64,000 bases of DNA from JAEUQQ01 sp963697285 (GTDB lineage Bacteria > Acidobacteriota > Vicinamibacteria > Vicinamibacterales > JAFNAJ01). The DNA lies in the NCBI GenBank assembly GCA_963697285.1, contig CAVONI010000001.1, positions 463,075 to 527,074 on the forward strand, written 5' to 3'. The notes below the pieces were generated by a model, which searched no databases, was not told where the DNA came from, and worked only from the letters and a program-made list of their open reading frames with translations. Positions 36,336 through 46,170 of the stretch are shown here, one piece after another. The translations under genes were made by a program, and so were the position numbers. The number at the start of each line of letters is the position of its first letter. Position 1 is the first letter of the stretch.

Positions 36336-36971
36336 CTAGCTGTGTCGCCGGGCTCGCGCCCGGCCCCGGGCGAATGCGCCTGTGCCGAGTAACCCCATCG
36401 CCAGGAGCGAGAGCGTCGCAGGCTCAGGCACGGCCGAGAACGTCGCGTTGAAGCCCGCGTCGTAGTCGCCATAATTGCCCTGGACCAGGCCACCCAATGC
36501 AAAGAGGTCAGCGCCTCCGGTGTAGATATCGTTCGGGCCATCGTAGATGGACCTCTGTTCCGGAAGGATGGCGTAGTACTGCGTGTTGAAGGTGAGGAGC
36601 AGATTGCTGAAGTTGTAGACGCCTCCCCCGACATGCGTTCCCGTCCCGATGCTCCCGGCACCCGTGGCGGCAGCTGCTGGCGTCGGTGGAGCCGTATAGA
36701 TGTAGAGCACTGGCGACGGCGTTCCAAAGGCGTCTGCTGCGAAGTCGAAACTGAACGACGTCAGGAGCACCGTGCCCCCGGGGCCCGCGGCGGGCGTCCC
36801 CAGGCCGTCGTTGCCCTGCACCGACGGTACGAAGCTCTGGCCCTGGATGAAGTACAACGTGGTCGCCGGCGCATTGCCGATCGTGAACGACGATGCGTCG
36901 GCGTGCAGCGCAGCACCCAGCATTGCGACCGCACACAACCCAACTCGGACAAACAGACGGTAGCGCGTCAT
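36336..36971 (-). CDS. PEP-CTERM sorting-domain protein 3
   Basis: 211 residues from the ATG at 36971, followed by a signal peptide (MTRYRLFVRVGLCAVAMLGA, cleavage near DASS). The mature part is beta-rich with SFTIGNAPATTLYFIQGQSF, FSFDFAADAFGTPSPVLYI and FNTQYYAILPEQRS, like the choice-of-anchor domains of exosortase substrates. The tail VPEPATLSLLAMGLLGTGAF ends in a run of arginines, a canonical PEP-CTERM signal. The start is preceded by a 120-base leader and a sigma-54 type element. Third such gene in the window and on the opposite strand to the first two. Confidence 0.88.
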   Translation of the reverse strand: MTRYRLFVRVGLCAVAMLGAALHADASSFTIGNAPATTLYFIQGQSFVPSVQGNDGLGTPAAGPGGTVLLTSFSFDFAADAFGTPSPVLYIYTAPPTPAAAATGAGSIGTGTHVGGGVYNFSNLLLTFNTQYYAILPEQRSIYDGPNDIYTGGADLFALGGLVQGNYGDYDAGFNATFSAVPEPATLSLLAMGLLGTGAFARGRARARRHS

Positions 36972-37104
36972 CTCCAACTCCCTGTGCGAGTACGTTCGGA
37001 TCAACAGTCCTTCAGCGGCAAACTGCCAGCGACACGGAGTCGAGGGACAGCCGGCACCCACGGGCCGTCAACGTTCGACTGCTAAGACTGATCGGCGTTT
37101 GAAA

Positions 37105-37120
37105 CGCAAATATCACGCCA
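37105..37120 (-). promoter_or_regulatory. Candidate sigma-54 promoter of PEP-CTERM gene 3
   Basis: Minus-strand TGGCGTGATATTTGCG matches TGGC-N7-TTGC exactly in both boxes and spacing. The predicted start of transcription is near 37094. A hairpin GGCAAC/GTTGCC (37121-37143) abuts it upstream. Apart from these sites I see nothing in 36972-37319. Confidence 0.7.
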
Positions 37121-37319
37121 GGCAACCGTCGGCGAAAGTTGCCTCGTAGGCAGATGACCCCTTCACGAGTCCGCGGCAGAGTCTTGGCTTCGGTAGACTT
37201 CCGTCTGCCTAGGGGGCGCCCGGAGCCGGCGCCGTCGGTTGTGAATCGGCCACGCTCAGCGCAGGCGGTCCGCGGCTCACCGCTCGCCGGGCATCGACCC
37301 AGCGACAGGTCGTCGCGTC

Positions 37320-38318
37320 TCAGGCCACCACGCTCTTCATCCAGCCTGCCGTGTTGTGGAAGTTCGTGATCACGCTGCCCGGCGGGTTGATCTCGTCGCA
37401 GGCGAGGCGTTCCTCGTCTGTGAGCCGCATCTCGAGCACGGGCAGCAGCTCGGTGAGCTGCTCGATCGTGCGCGGGCCGATGATGGGCGAGGTGACGCCG
37501 GGTTGATCCTTGCACCACAGCAGCGCGAGTTGTCCGGCTGACTTGCCGAGCGCGCTCGCAAGCTCGGTGAAACGCACGCCGGCCGCAATGCCGCGCGGTG
37601 TGACGCGCCTGGAGTAGATGCTGTCGGGGATGCGTGCCGCGCGCGAGTCGGCGGGCGGTGCGGCCGCCGGCGCGTAGCGTCCCGCAAGCACACCCTGCGC
37701 GAGCGGCGCCCACGGCAGGATCGCCAGCTGGTATCGCTGGGCCAGCGGGATCAACTCGTTCTCGATGCGCCGGTCGAGCAGGTTGTAGGGCGGCTGCTCG
37801 CTCACGAAGCGCGCCAACCGGCGGTGTTCGCTCGTCGCCAGCGCCTCCATCACCATCCATGCGGGGTGCGTCGAGCACCCGATGTAGCGCACCTTGCCGG
37901 CGCGGACCAGGTCGGTGAGCACGCCGAGCGTCTCCTCGATCGGGACGTTCGGGTCGGGCCGGTGTACCTGATAGAGGTCGATGTAGTCGGTCTGGAGCCG
38001 ACGCAGCGACTCGTCGCAGGCCCTCAGGATGTGCAGCCGCGAGGTGCCGCCGTCGTTGGGGCCGTCGCCCATCCGGTTGAAGACCTTGGTGGCGAGAATC
38101 ACGTCGTGCCGGCGCCCCGCAATCGCGCGCCCCACGATCTCCTCGCTCCGGCCGCCGTTGTAGTTGTTCGCGGTGTCGACGAGGTTGATCCCGGTGTCGA
38201 GGGCGGTGTGCACCAGGCGGACGGCGGTGTCGGCATCGGTGCCGAGGCCGAAGTTCAGCGTGCCGAGAGACAACGGTGCGACACGCACGCCGGTGCAGCC
38301 GAGCAGTCGGTAGTCCAT
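37320..38318 (-). CDS. Aldo/keto reductase
   Basis: 332 residues, ATG at 38318. NAD(P)H-dependent aldo/keto reductase of the YajO/YghZ-like bacterial type. The TIM-barrel opening is LLGCTGVRVAPLSLGTLNFG; the catalytic tetrad is visible as Asp (LVDTANNY), Tyr in NNYNGGRSEE, Lys in ILATKV and His in YQVHRPD. The cofactor end SPIIGPRTIEQLTELLPVLE is present. Length is typical. It is not coupled to neighbours. Substrate unknown, probably an aldehyde or sugar-derived carbonyl. The segment to its left (36972-37319) carries the PEP-CTERM gene 3 promoter. Confidence 0.88.
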   Translation of the reverse strand: MDYRLLGCTGVRVAPLSLGTLNFGLGTDADTAVRLVHTALDTGINLVDTANNYNGGRSEEIVGRAIAGRRHDVILATKVFNRMGDGPNDGGTSRLHILRACDESLRRLQTDYIDLYQVHRPDPNVPIEETLGVLTDLVRAGKVRYIGCSTHPAWMVMEALATSEHRRLARFVSEQPPYNLLDRRIENELIPLAQRYQLAILPWAPLAQGVLAGRYAPAAAPPADSRAARIPDSIYSRRVTPRGIAAGVRFTELASALGKSAGQLALLWCKDQPGVTSPIIGPRTIEQLTELLPVLEMRLTDEERLACDEINPPGSVITNFHNTAGWMKSVVA

Positions 38319-38364
38319 CTGGGGAGTCTAATCCCGCACCGGGCCGAGTGCATTCCCTTGGTCC

Positions 38365-38527
38365 GTCCCTGCGTGCCCACCAGCCAGCCTGCCTGCGGGC
38401 TCGCGAACGCGACTGCCCAGTACCCGTACAGGTCCAGGATGGGGTACCAGGTGTCGTCCTCGTCTGGCGTCCACGACACGCCGCGGTGGCCGGTGGCAAC
38501 GACCGTCTTCGTCCGCCCGCGGACGGT
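38365..38527 (-). pseudogene. C-terminal fragment copy of the YCF48-like gene
   Basis: About 54 codons reading RTKTVVATGHRGVSWTPDE and GYWAVAFASPQAGWLVGTQG, nearly the same as the C-terminal end of the gene at 40550-41599. It has no start, and the tail diverges before the stop. DNA similarity to 40572-40725 is high but clearly diverged, so the duplication is not recent. It sits between the porin and aldo/keto reductase genes. A remnant, not expected to function. Confidence 0.85.
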
Positions 38528-38543
38528 TCGGCGGTGTCGCGGT

Positions 38544-39635
38544 CTAGAAGTAGAACAACTGCAGCTGCAACAGCGCCTGAGTGCGCGAATCCTGGCGCTC
38601 GATGCTCTGGCGGCCTACGCTGAACTTCATGTTCCGCTGATGCCCGGCCAGCCACCACGCCACGCCCACCTGCAGGCTGTTCTGGTCTGGCGTGGCGGCG
38701 TCGCAGAAGTCGCGCACGACGTACTGCACGAACGGCGAGAGCTTGCGGTTCGCCACGTGGTACGCGGCCTCCACGAGCCACGCCTGCTGTTCCGGGAGGT
38801 TCGACAGGAACGCGCCGCCGTCGTACCGCATCCAGTTGAACTGGAGCGTCAGGCCCTGGGTCTTGTTCACCGTCGGGGTCTCGAAGAACGCGTCCGCCGA
38901 CAGGATCGTCGCATCGTCCTGGACGGCAAAGCCGCCGCCGAAGCCCGCCTGCTTCTTGGTGCCCTGGAACGTGCCGCCGTAGAAGAAGCCCGTTTCGGCG
39001 CCCCAGGGGTAGTAGACAGCCCGTCCCGAGTATTGGAGCGGGTTCTTCGCATTGACGCCGCGGACGCCCTGGGACACCACCACGCGGTACTCGAGGTGCT
39101 GTTTCGCCGGGTAGCCCCGCAGCTGGATACCGTAGTCGCGGCCGCCGCGTTCGCCCGAGGGGCCGGCGTCGAGGAACGTGTAGCCGCCATAGTCGACGGC
39201 CAGGAGGGTCGCGGCCGACTGCGTCCCGTTGCGCGAGTGCGGCAGCATCAGCATGCCGACGTCGACCTTGAACGCCATCGAGTGGGTGTAGGTGACGTAG
39301 GCGTCCTGGATGAACATGTCGCCCGAGTCCTTGAGGCCCGTGACGGGGTTGGCCTTGCCAATGTTGGGGCTGTCGGTCTCGAAGAAGTACGACCACTTCT
39401 CACTGAAATCGCCGCCGAACAGGACACGGAAGCGGCGCACGAACATGTTCGTCGACGTGGCCGTCTGGTCCGCCGTCTCGAGCGTCTCCAACTGGGGCTG
39501 TACGAGGAAGCCGAACTTCAGGCTGGCCTTGCCGTCCTTCGATTCAATCTGCCACTGCGCCAGGGACGTGCCGGTATCCAGGGCCAGGACTGCCACTGCC
39601 GCTGCGCCGAGTCGCAGCCATCCTCGTGTCTGCAT
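38544..39635 (-). CDS. Phosphate-selective porin (OprO/OprP-like) outer-membrane protein
   Basis: 363 residues, ATG at 39635. Signal peptide ending near GTSLAQ. The mature chain has the features of OprO/P-type barrels: an opening WQIESKDGKASLKFGFLVQP, repeated amphipathic strands, RRFRVLFGGDFSEKWSYFFE, and an aromatic C-terminal residue (LQLQLFYF) as in outer-membrane barrels. Slightly shorter than classical OprP (about 410). It may carry phosphate or other anions, but specificity cannot be read. It stands next to another barrel gene and the fragment at 38365; no phosphate-regulon genes are nearby. Confidence 0.8.
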   Translation of the reverse strand: MQTRGWLRLGAAAVAVLALDTGTSLAQWQIESKDGKASLKFGFLVQPQLETLETADQTATSTNMFVRRFRVLFGGDFSEKWSYFFETDSPNIGKANPVTGLKDSGDMFIQDAYVTYTHSMAFKVDVGMLMLPHSRNGTQSAATLLAVDYGGYTFLDAGPSGERGGRDYGIQLRGYPAKQHLEYRVVVSQGVRGVNAKNPLQYSGRAVYYPWGAETGFFYGGTFQGTKKQAGFGGGFAVQDDATILSADAFFETPTVNKTQGLTLQFNWMRYDGGAFLSNLPEQQAWLVEAAYHVANRKLSPFVQYVVRDFCDAATPDQNSLQVGVAWWLAGHQRNMKFSVGRQSIERQDSRTQALLQLQLFYF

Positions 39636-39777
39636 CACTGCCTCCGTCTCCCATCCGTGTGACGAAGGGCAGCTCTAGACAGGGACTGGGGTGACGGCAT
39701 GGATCTACGGGGGCCTGCCGGCGCGGTAGCTCGGCGCCGGCAGCTGGTAGCTGGCGAGCTACAGCCCGCCGGACGGG

Positions 39778-40410
39778 CTAGAAGCGCAGTCCGAGCAGAA
39801 ACATCAGCGTCCGGGTCTTGAGGTCGGCCGCAGGCTCGCCGGCTTCCACGATGGCGATGTCGGTGAGGCCTTCGCTCCATCGACCCTCGAACAGGACCGG
39901 CCCGATCTCAATCCCGCCACCGAAGACCACGGCGAACTCGAACTTTTCGACATCTTCGCTGATGTCTTCCTCTTCGGACTCCCCGGGAACGTCAATCTCG
40001 GTCTTGGCGCTCATTCTGAAGTTCATGGACGGGCCGCCGAACACATACCCGCGAAGCACCTTGCCGAACGTGAGACGCGCGAGCACGGGGACCTCGAGAT
40101 AATCCACCTTGATCTTGAAGTTGCTGCCGAACTCGTCGACTCTCGTGTCGAGCTTGACGCCCTTCTGGGTGTACAGCACCTCAGGTTGCAGCATGAATCC
40201 GCCGCCGAAGTTGACGGTCAGAAAGCCGCCCGCGACGAATCCGATTCGCTGCGAGGTGTCGACGCCCTCGTCGTCAAACTGTTCGGTCACCTCGGGAACG
40301 TCCCCGAATGTGAATCCGCCCTTGACGCCGCCGCCAACCTTCTGCGCTGCCGCCATGCCGGGCAGGAGCGCGAGGATGACGGCGGCGACGACCAACGTGC
40401 GTGTCTTCAT
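39778..40410 (-). CDS. Small outer-membrane beta-barrel protein
   Basis: 210 residues; the ATG at 40410 follows GGAGG. Signal peptide MKTRTLVVAAVILALLPGMA. Eight-stranded-barrel features: GGGVKGGFTFGDVP at the start, alternating strands such as FGGGFMLQPEVLYTQKGVKL and YLEVPVLARLTFGK, an acidic loop (PGESEEEDISED), and the C-terminal strand TLMFLLGLRF ending in Phe for BAM recognition. This pattern fits the PorT/OMP_b-brl_2 group. Ligand unknown. Separated from the porin gene by about 140 bases. Confidence 0.8.
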   Translation of the reverse strand: MKTRTLVVAAVILALLPGMAAAQKVGGGVKGGFTFGDVPEVTEQFDDEGVDTSQRIGFVAGGFLTVNFGGGFMLQPEVLYTQKGVKLDTRVDEFGSNFKIKVDYLEVPVLARLTFGKVLRGYVFGGPSMNFRMSAKTEIDVPGESEEEDISEDVEKFEFAVVFGGGIEIGPVLFEGRWSEGLTDIAIVEAGEPAADLKTRTLMFLLGLRF

Positions 40411-40549
40411 GAGACACCTCCACTCCCCATCTTGCTCTTCCCGAGGTGAGGGCGCAAACAGCCTCCTTGACCGCGCAAGTCGTTCGACGCCCGGAGCGAC
40501 AGGGCGCGCCAGGCGTCGAACGTGACCCGCGGTCACAGGTGCACGATGT

Positions 40550-41599
40550 TCAGAAACTGATCTTCACGATCCGCCCCTGCGTGCCCACCAGCCATCCTGC
40601 CTGCGGGCTCGCGAACGCGACCGCCCAGTAGCCCGCCAGATCCTCGATGGGGTACCACGTGTCGCCCTCGTCGGGCGTCCACGACACGCCGCGAGGCCCC
40701 GTGGCCACGACGGTCTTCGTGCGCCCGCGCACGTAGGTCAGGCCGTAGATCGCCCCGGGGAACGTGGGAGGCGCTGCGAGCTGCCAGGTCTGTCCTCCGT
40801 CGCTCGTGCGGGCGACGGTGTCGAGAACGGCGTCTGGCGCTGCCAGATCTCCTCCGCCGACGATGCCGCGGAACCCATCGCGGAAGGCAACGCTGAGTGC
40901 TCCGGATGACGCCGTGCCCTGCGCGATGGGCAGGTCGTAGGCAGCCCACGTGTCGCCGCCGTCGATGGTCGCGAGGATGCGGGCCCGCTCCGCGGCGCCG
41001 GTGACGAGCCAGCCGCGCTGCCCGCCCTGCGTCGCCGCGCAGGTGCCGCTCGCCGCGAACGCCGCCTCGCCGGGCAATGCCGGTGGCAGTTGATCACCGA
41101 TGTCTTCCCACGTGGTCCCGTTCGTCGTGCGGAGCACCGGGAACCGGTCACCGACCGCGTCGGCCATGACAATCGCGCGCTTCTGCGTCCAGAACGCGAA
41201 GCAATCGTAGAATCCGTTCGGGTCCTCGTTCTGGAATTGCAGCGTCCAGGTCGCGCCCCCGTCCACGGTCTTGTAGATCCGCGAGTCGGTGCCGACGCCG
41301 GCCGACAGCAGGTAGGCAACACGTGCGTTCACACCCTCCACGTCGCGGAACTGCAGCGTTTCGGCGCCAGGGACCACGCCGGCCCGCCATGTCGCGCCAC
41401 CGTCGGTCGTGACGGCGAACGTACCCAGGACGCCGCTCGCCCACACGATCTGCGGCGTGACCGGGCTGATGGCTTGCAGCCGGTTGACGGTGCCGCTCTG
41501 CTGGACGGTGAGGGTGGGTCCATCGATCGCCGGCGATGACGCCAGCGAGGTCACGCCCGCAAGCGCGACCAGTGTCAACGAGACTACGCGTGTACGCAT
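40550..41599 (-). CDS. YCF48/BNR-like propeller protein, exported
   Basis: 349 residues, ATG at 41599 with GGAGG just upstream. Signal peptide MRTRVVSLTLVALAGVTSLA. The body is a propeller of BNR/Asp-box and YCF48-type blades: FAVTTDGGATWRAG, IYKTVDGGATWTLQFQ, ILATIDGGDTWAAY, VARTSDGGQTWQLA, WTPDEGDTWYPIE. YCF48 proteins assist photosystem II, but this non-photosynthetic homologue has no known target. Its C-terminal blade is duplicated as a fragment at 38365-38527. The reading frame has no shifts. Confidence 0.82.
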   Translation of the reverse strand: MRTRVVSLTLVALAGVTSLASSPAIDGPTLTVQQSGTVNRLQAISPVTPQIVWASGVLGTFAVTTDGGATWRAGVVPGAETLQFRDVEGVNARVAYLLSAGVGTDSRIYKTVDGGATWTLQFQNEDPNGFYDCFAFWTQKRAIVMADAVGDRFPVLRTTNGTTWEDIGDQLPPALPGEAAFAASGTCAATQGGQRGWLVTGAAERARILATIDGGDTWAAYDLPIAQGTASSGALSVAFRDGFRGIVGGGDLAAPDAVLDTVARTSDGGQTWQLAAPPTFPGAIYGLTYVRGRTKTVVATGPRGVSWTPDEGDTWYPIEDLAGYWAVAFASPQAGWLVGTQGRIVKISF

Positions 41600-42042
41600 G
41601 GTCCACCTCCTCGGTGGTTCTTGCGAGACGGCCATGGCGGGCAACGCTGCGCCACCACGGACGTCGACTGCAGACACGCCCGGCGCACGCCTCGGTGCAG
41701 CGGACGTCGTGACTGGCATGCGAGCAGGATCGAGCGGGTGCGAGGTGCCGACGCTGGATCCTCGGAGACCTGCGTTTACGGGTGGGGGCAACCCCTATTT
41801 CTACGCCCGCCGCAAGCAGGCGTCAACGAGAATGCACCCGTGGTCAACGCTCGTTGGACGTGTCGACGTTCGTGACTCGGCCGTAGTCGGGCGTCACGGC
41901 GATGAAGCCCATCAGGCGTGTGCGCGTCGACACGGTCGACCAGGGCCAGGCCGCCTCCCAACGGCGAGACGTCGGGTCCGGTGCCGAAGAGGCGCATCGC
42001 CTGCAGCATGGCGCGGTGAGTCGTTCGCCGATGGCCGCCCAT
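41600..42042. other. Intergenic region upstream of the SRP RNA
   Basis: No firm gene. On the minus strand, 41850-42010 reads like a broken small protein (LFGTGPDVSPLGGGLALVDR, then after a one-base shift GFIAVTPDYGRVTNVDTSN), which may be a remnant or a short gene with an error. Nothing else identifiable. Confidence 0.35.
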
Positions 42043-42071
42043 TTGATCCCGCCGCCCGGCTCCAGTACACT
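42043..42071 (+). promoter_or_regulatory. Sigma-70 type promoter of the SRP RNA/dnaX operon
   Basis: TTGATC (42043-42048), a 17-base spacer and TACACT (42066-42071). The predicted start near 42078 is some 20 bases before the folded SRP RNA. Confidence 0.55.
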
Positions 42072-42100
42072 CCCAAGACGCGTTCCCGGCGAAACGTCGC

Positions 42101-42238
42101 GACGTGGACGATTGCACCGCGGTCCGGAGCCTGTGCAAGGCCAGACCACGAACCGCGTCAGGACCGGAAGGTAGCAGCGCTAAGAGGATCCTGCCCTGTG
42201 CCGCAGGGCCTCCGGGCCGCGGTGGAATCGTTCACCTC
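42101..42238 (+). ncRNA. ffs: Signal recognition particle RNA, bacterial small type (4.5S)
   Basis: The apical domain GTCAGGACCGGAAGGTAGCA with the following GC and trailing A residues is the universal SRP RNA Ffh-binding loop. Its long stem closes around it: 42115-42132 (CACCGCGGTCCGGAGCC) pairs with 42207-42225, and the pairing extends outward to about 42101 and 42238 (GTGGACGATT against AATCGTTCAC). About 138 nt. Placement just before dnaX-ybaB-recR is a common bacterial arrangement. The exact ends are estimates. Confidence 0.93.
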
Positions 42239-42301
42239 TCGCGAGCGTCAGGCCAAACATCCGCGCCGAAGATCCGGCTTATCCCCGACCCCGCAGGCAC
42301 C

Positions 42302-44244
<1,943 letters not shown>

Positions 44245-44248
<4 letters not shown>

Positions 44249-44544
44249 ACATCCAGAAGATGATGCAACAGGCCCAGCAGATGCAGGAGAAGATGCAGAA
44301 GCAGATGGCCTCGATGAAGGTGGAAGCCACCGCGGGCGGCGGCGTCGTCTCGGTCTCGATGAGCGGGTCGAAGCAGTTGCTCGCGATCACGATCGATCCT
44401 GAGGCCGTCTCGAAGGACGACGTCGAGATGCTGCAGGACATGATCGTCGCGGCGGTGAACGACGCGCAGCGCAAGGTCGACGAGGCCCTGCAGCAGCAGA
44501 TGAGCGGCATGATGGGCGGGATGAAGATTCCCGGCCTCGGTTAG
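44245..44544 (+). CDS. ybaB: YbaB/EbfC nucleoid-associated protein
   Basis: 99 residues, ATG at 44245 overlapping the dnaX stop by four bases. A small, Met/Gln-rich N-terminal helix (MNIQKMMQQAQQMQEKMQKQ), then the conserved VEATAGGGVVSVSMSGSKQL and ITIDPEAVSKDDVEMLQDMI, then a coil and a Met/Gly tail. This is the YbaB_DNA_bd family, dimeric proteins that bind DNA and bend or cover it. The dnaX-ybaB-recR order is conserved across many phyla. Confidence 0.95.
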
Positions 44545-44558
44545 GCCGTCACGTTCCC

Positions 44559-45155
44559 GTGACCCTGCCTGAACCGATTGAACGGCTCGTCGAGGAACTG
44601 CGGCACCTGCCCGGCATCGGCGCGAAGAGTGCGCAGCGCCTGGCGTTTCACCTGCTGAAGTCGCCGCGCGAGGGCGTCGAACGCCTCGCGCAGGCGATGC
44701 GCGACGTGAAGGACCGCGTCACGTACTGCTCGATCTGCAGCAACATCACCGACGCCGACCCCTGCGGCTACTGCACGGGCGCCGATCGCGACCAGGCACT
44801 GATCTGCGTGGTCGAGGATCCGCAGAACGTGGCGGCCATCGAGAAGACGCGCGGCTTCAAGGGCGTCTACCACGTGCTGATGGGGACGCTGTCGCCGCTG
44901 CACGGCGTCGGGCCCGACGACCTCAAGATCAGGGCGTTGCTGGATCGCGTGGCGCCAGGGGCGATCAGGGAAGTGATCCTCGCGACGAACCCAACGGTGG
45001 AGGGTGAGGCGACGGCGATCTACCTGACGCGGCTGCTGAAGCCGCTCGGCGTGCGCGTGTCGCGGATCGCGATGGGCGTGCCCGTCGGCAGCGACCTCGA
45101 GTACGCCGACGAGATCACGATGCAGAAGGCGATGGAAGGCCGCAGGGAACTGTAG
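44559..45155 (+). CDS. recR: Recombination protein RecR
   Basis: 198 residues, GTG start at 44559, 14 bases after ybaB. RecR acts with RecO (and RecF) in loading RecA at gaps. Helix-hairpin-helix HLPGIGAKSAQRLAFHLL is at residues 17-34; a four-cysteine zinc finger runs as CSICSNITDADPCGYC near 57-72; the Toprim domain follows (ICVVEDPQNVAAIEKTRGFK, TNPTVEGEATAIYL), and the C-terminal RIAMGVPVGSDLEYADEITM completes it. Length is exactly typical (about 200). Confidence 0.97.
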   Translation: MTLPEPIERLVEELRHLPGIGAKSAQRLAFHLLKSPREGVERLAQAMRDVKDRVTYCSICSNITDADPCGYCTGADRDQALICVVEDPQNVAAIEKTRGFKGVYHVLMGTLSPLHGVGPDDLKIRALLDRVAPGAIREVILATNPTVEGEATAIYLTRLLKPLGVRVSRIAMGVPVGSDLEYADEITMQKAMEGRREL

Positions 45156-45185
45156 GGGCCGCGAATCGCAGGGGCCGCATTTGTA

Positions 45186-45209
45186 GGGGCCGCACGCCAG
45201 TGCGGCCCT
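45186..45209 (+). terminator. GC-rich hairpin after recR
   Basis: GGGCCGCAC (45187-45195) pairs with GTGCGGCCC (45200-45208), and the flanks carry two more copies of AGGGGCCGC upstream. Same stem as after the MFS gene at 34723. Confidence 0.6.
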
Positions 45210-45224
45210 GACGCTGGACATGCC

Positions 45225-46008
45225 ATGACCGACGATCGGATGGTCTACCACCTCGCCCTGACGCGCACCATGCTCGAGGGCGCCACGATCGCATTGTTGC
45301 CCGGCGATCCGGGGCGCGTGGAGGGCATAGCGCGCACCGGGCCGTTCGTGAACGCGCGCGAACTGGCCAACAAGCGCGAGTACCGATCCTGGATCGCGTA
45401 CGTCGGCACGACGCCCATCCTCGTGATGTCGACGGGCATCGGGGGGCCATCCGCGTCCATCGCGATCGACGAGCTCGCGCAGATCGGGATCACGACGTTG
45501 CTCCGCGTCGGGACGACCGGCGCCATCCAGGCGCACGTCGACGTGGGCGACGTGATCGTGACGACGGGCGCCGTGCGGCTCGACGGCGCGTCCACGCACT
45601 ACGCGCCGATCGAGTACCCCGCGGTGGCGCATCCCGACATCGTGAACGCAGCGGTCGCGGCGGCACGTGCCCTCGACATCCCCGTGCGCGTCGGGCGTCT
45701 CCGCCTCGTGCGACACGTTCTATCCCGGGCAGGAGCGGGTCGACTCGTTCACGGGATACGTGCCGCGGCGCTTCCAGGGCGCGACCGAGGAGTGGCGCCG
45801 GCTGCACGTGCTCAACTACGAGATGGAGGCCGCGACGCTGCTCACGATGGCCGCGTGCATGGGGCTGCGCGGCGGATGTGTCGCCGGCGTGGTCGTGAAC
45901 CGCACTCGTGGCGAGCACGTTGAACTCGAGGCGCTCAGACGCGGCGAGCACAACGCGGTACAGGTCGCCGTGCGCGCGGTCGCCGACCTCGTTCACGCCG
46001 CCAGCTGA
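45225..46008 (+). CDS. Uridine phosphorylase-type nucleoside phosphorylase (one frameshift)
   Basis: About 260 residues. ATG at 45225. Nucleoside phosphorylase family I, most like uridine phosphorylase (Udp): phosphate-binding LLPGDPGRVEGIA, LVMSTGIGGPSASIAIDELA, IGITTLLRVGTTGAIQ. After a single extra G near 45688 the frame continues as SASCDTFYPGQERVDSFTGY, with the base/ribose site YEMEAATLLTMAA. Removing one G gives VRVGVSASCDTF, so the break is likely sequence error. It cleaves uridine (or thymidine) to base and sugar phosphate. No shared operon with recR is needed; a hairpin separates them. Confidence 0.85.
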
Positions 46009-46053
46009 ACCCGGGGGAGTCGCCCCCAGCCCCGTTCCACCTCAGCCGCCACC

Positions 46054-46156
46054 AATTGGGGTCAGACCCCAATTCGGCGCAAAATCGCGAATTCTGGCGC
46101 GAATCTGGCCGACTGGTCGCCAGATCCGTGAATTGGGGTCAGACCCCAATTCACGG
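46054..46156. repeat. Paired GGGGTCAGACCCC palindromes
   Basis: Two copies of a 21-base palindrome (AATTGGGGTC-A-GACCCCAATT) at 46054-46074 and 46131-46151. The second extends to 46126-46156 with CCGTG/CACGG arms, a perfect 31-base palindrome around a central A. The unit between them includes GCGCAAAATCGCGAATTCTG. This is an REP-like interspersed element of the kind often mobilised by RAYT transposases; none is present here. It may also stop transcription between the convergent genes. Confidence 0.85.
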
Positions 46157-46170
46157 CAGTTTCCGTTTGG

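Noticed and set aside
37121..37143. GGCAAC/GTTGCC hairpin next to the PEP-CTERM 3 promoter as a riboswitch
   Set aside because: No known riboswitch core is recognisable, and it lies upstream of the predicted transcription start, so it cannot be in the transcript.
42104..42301. N-terminal extension of DnaX
   Set aside because: This frame is open only because it runs through the SRP RNA gene; conserved DnaX sequence starts at the GTG at 42302.
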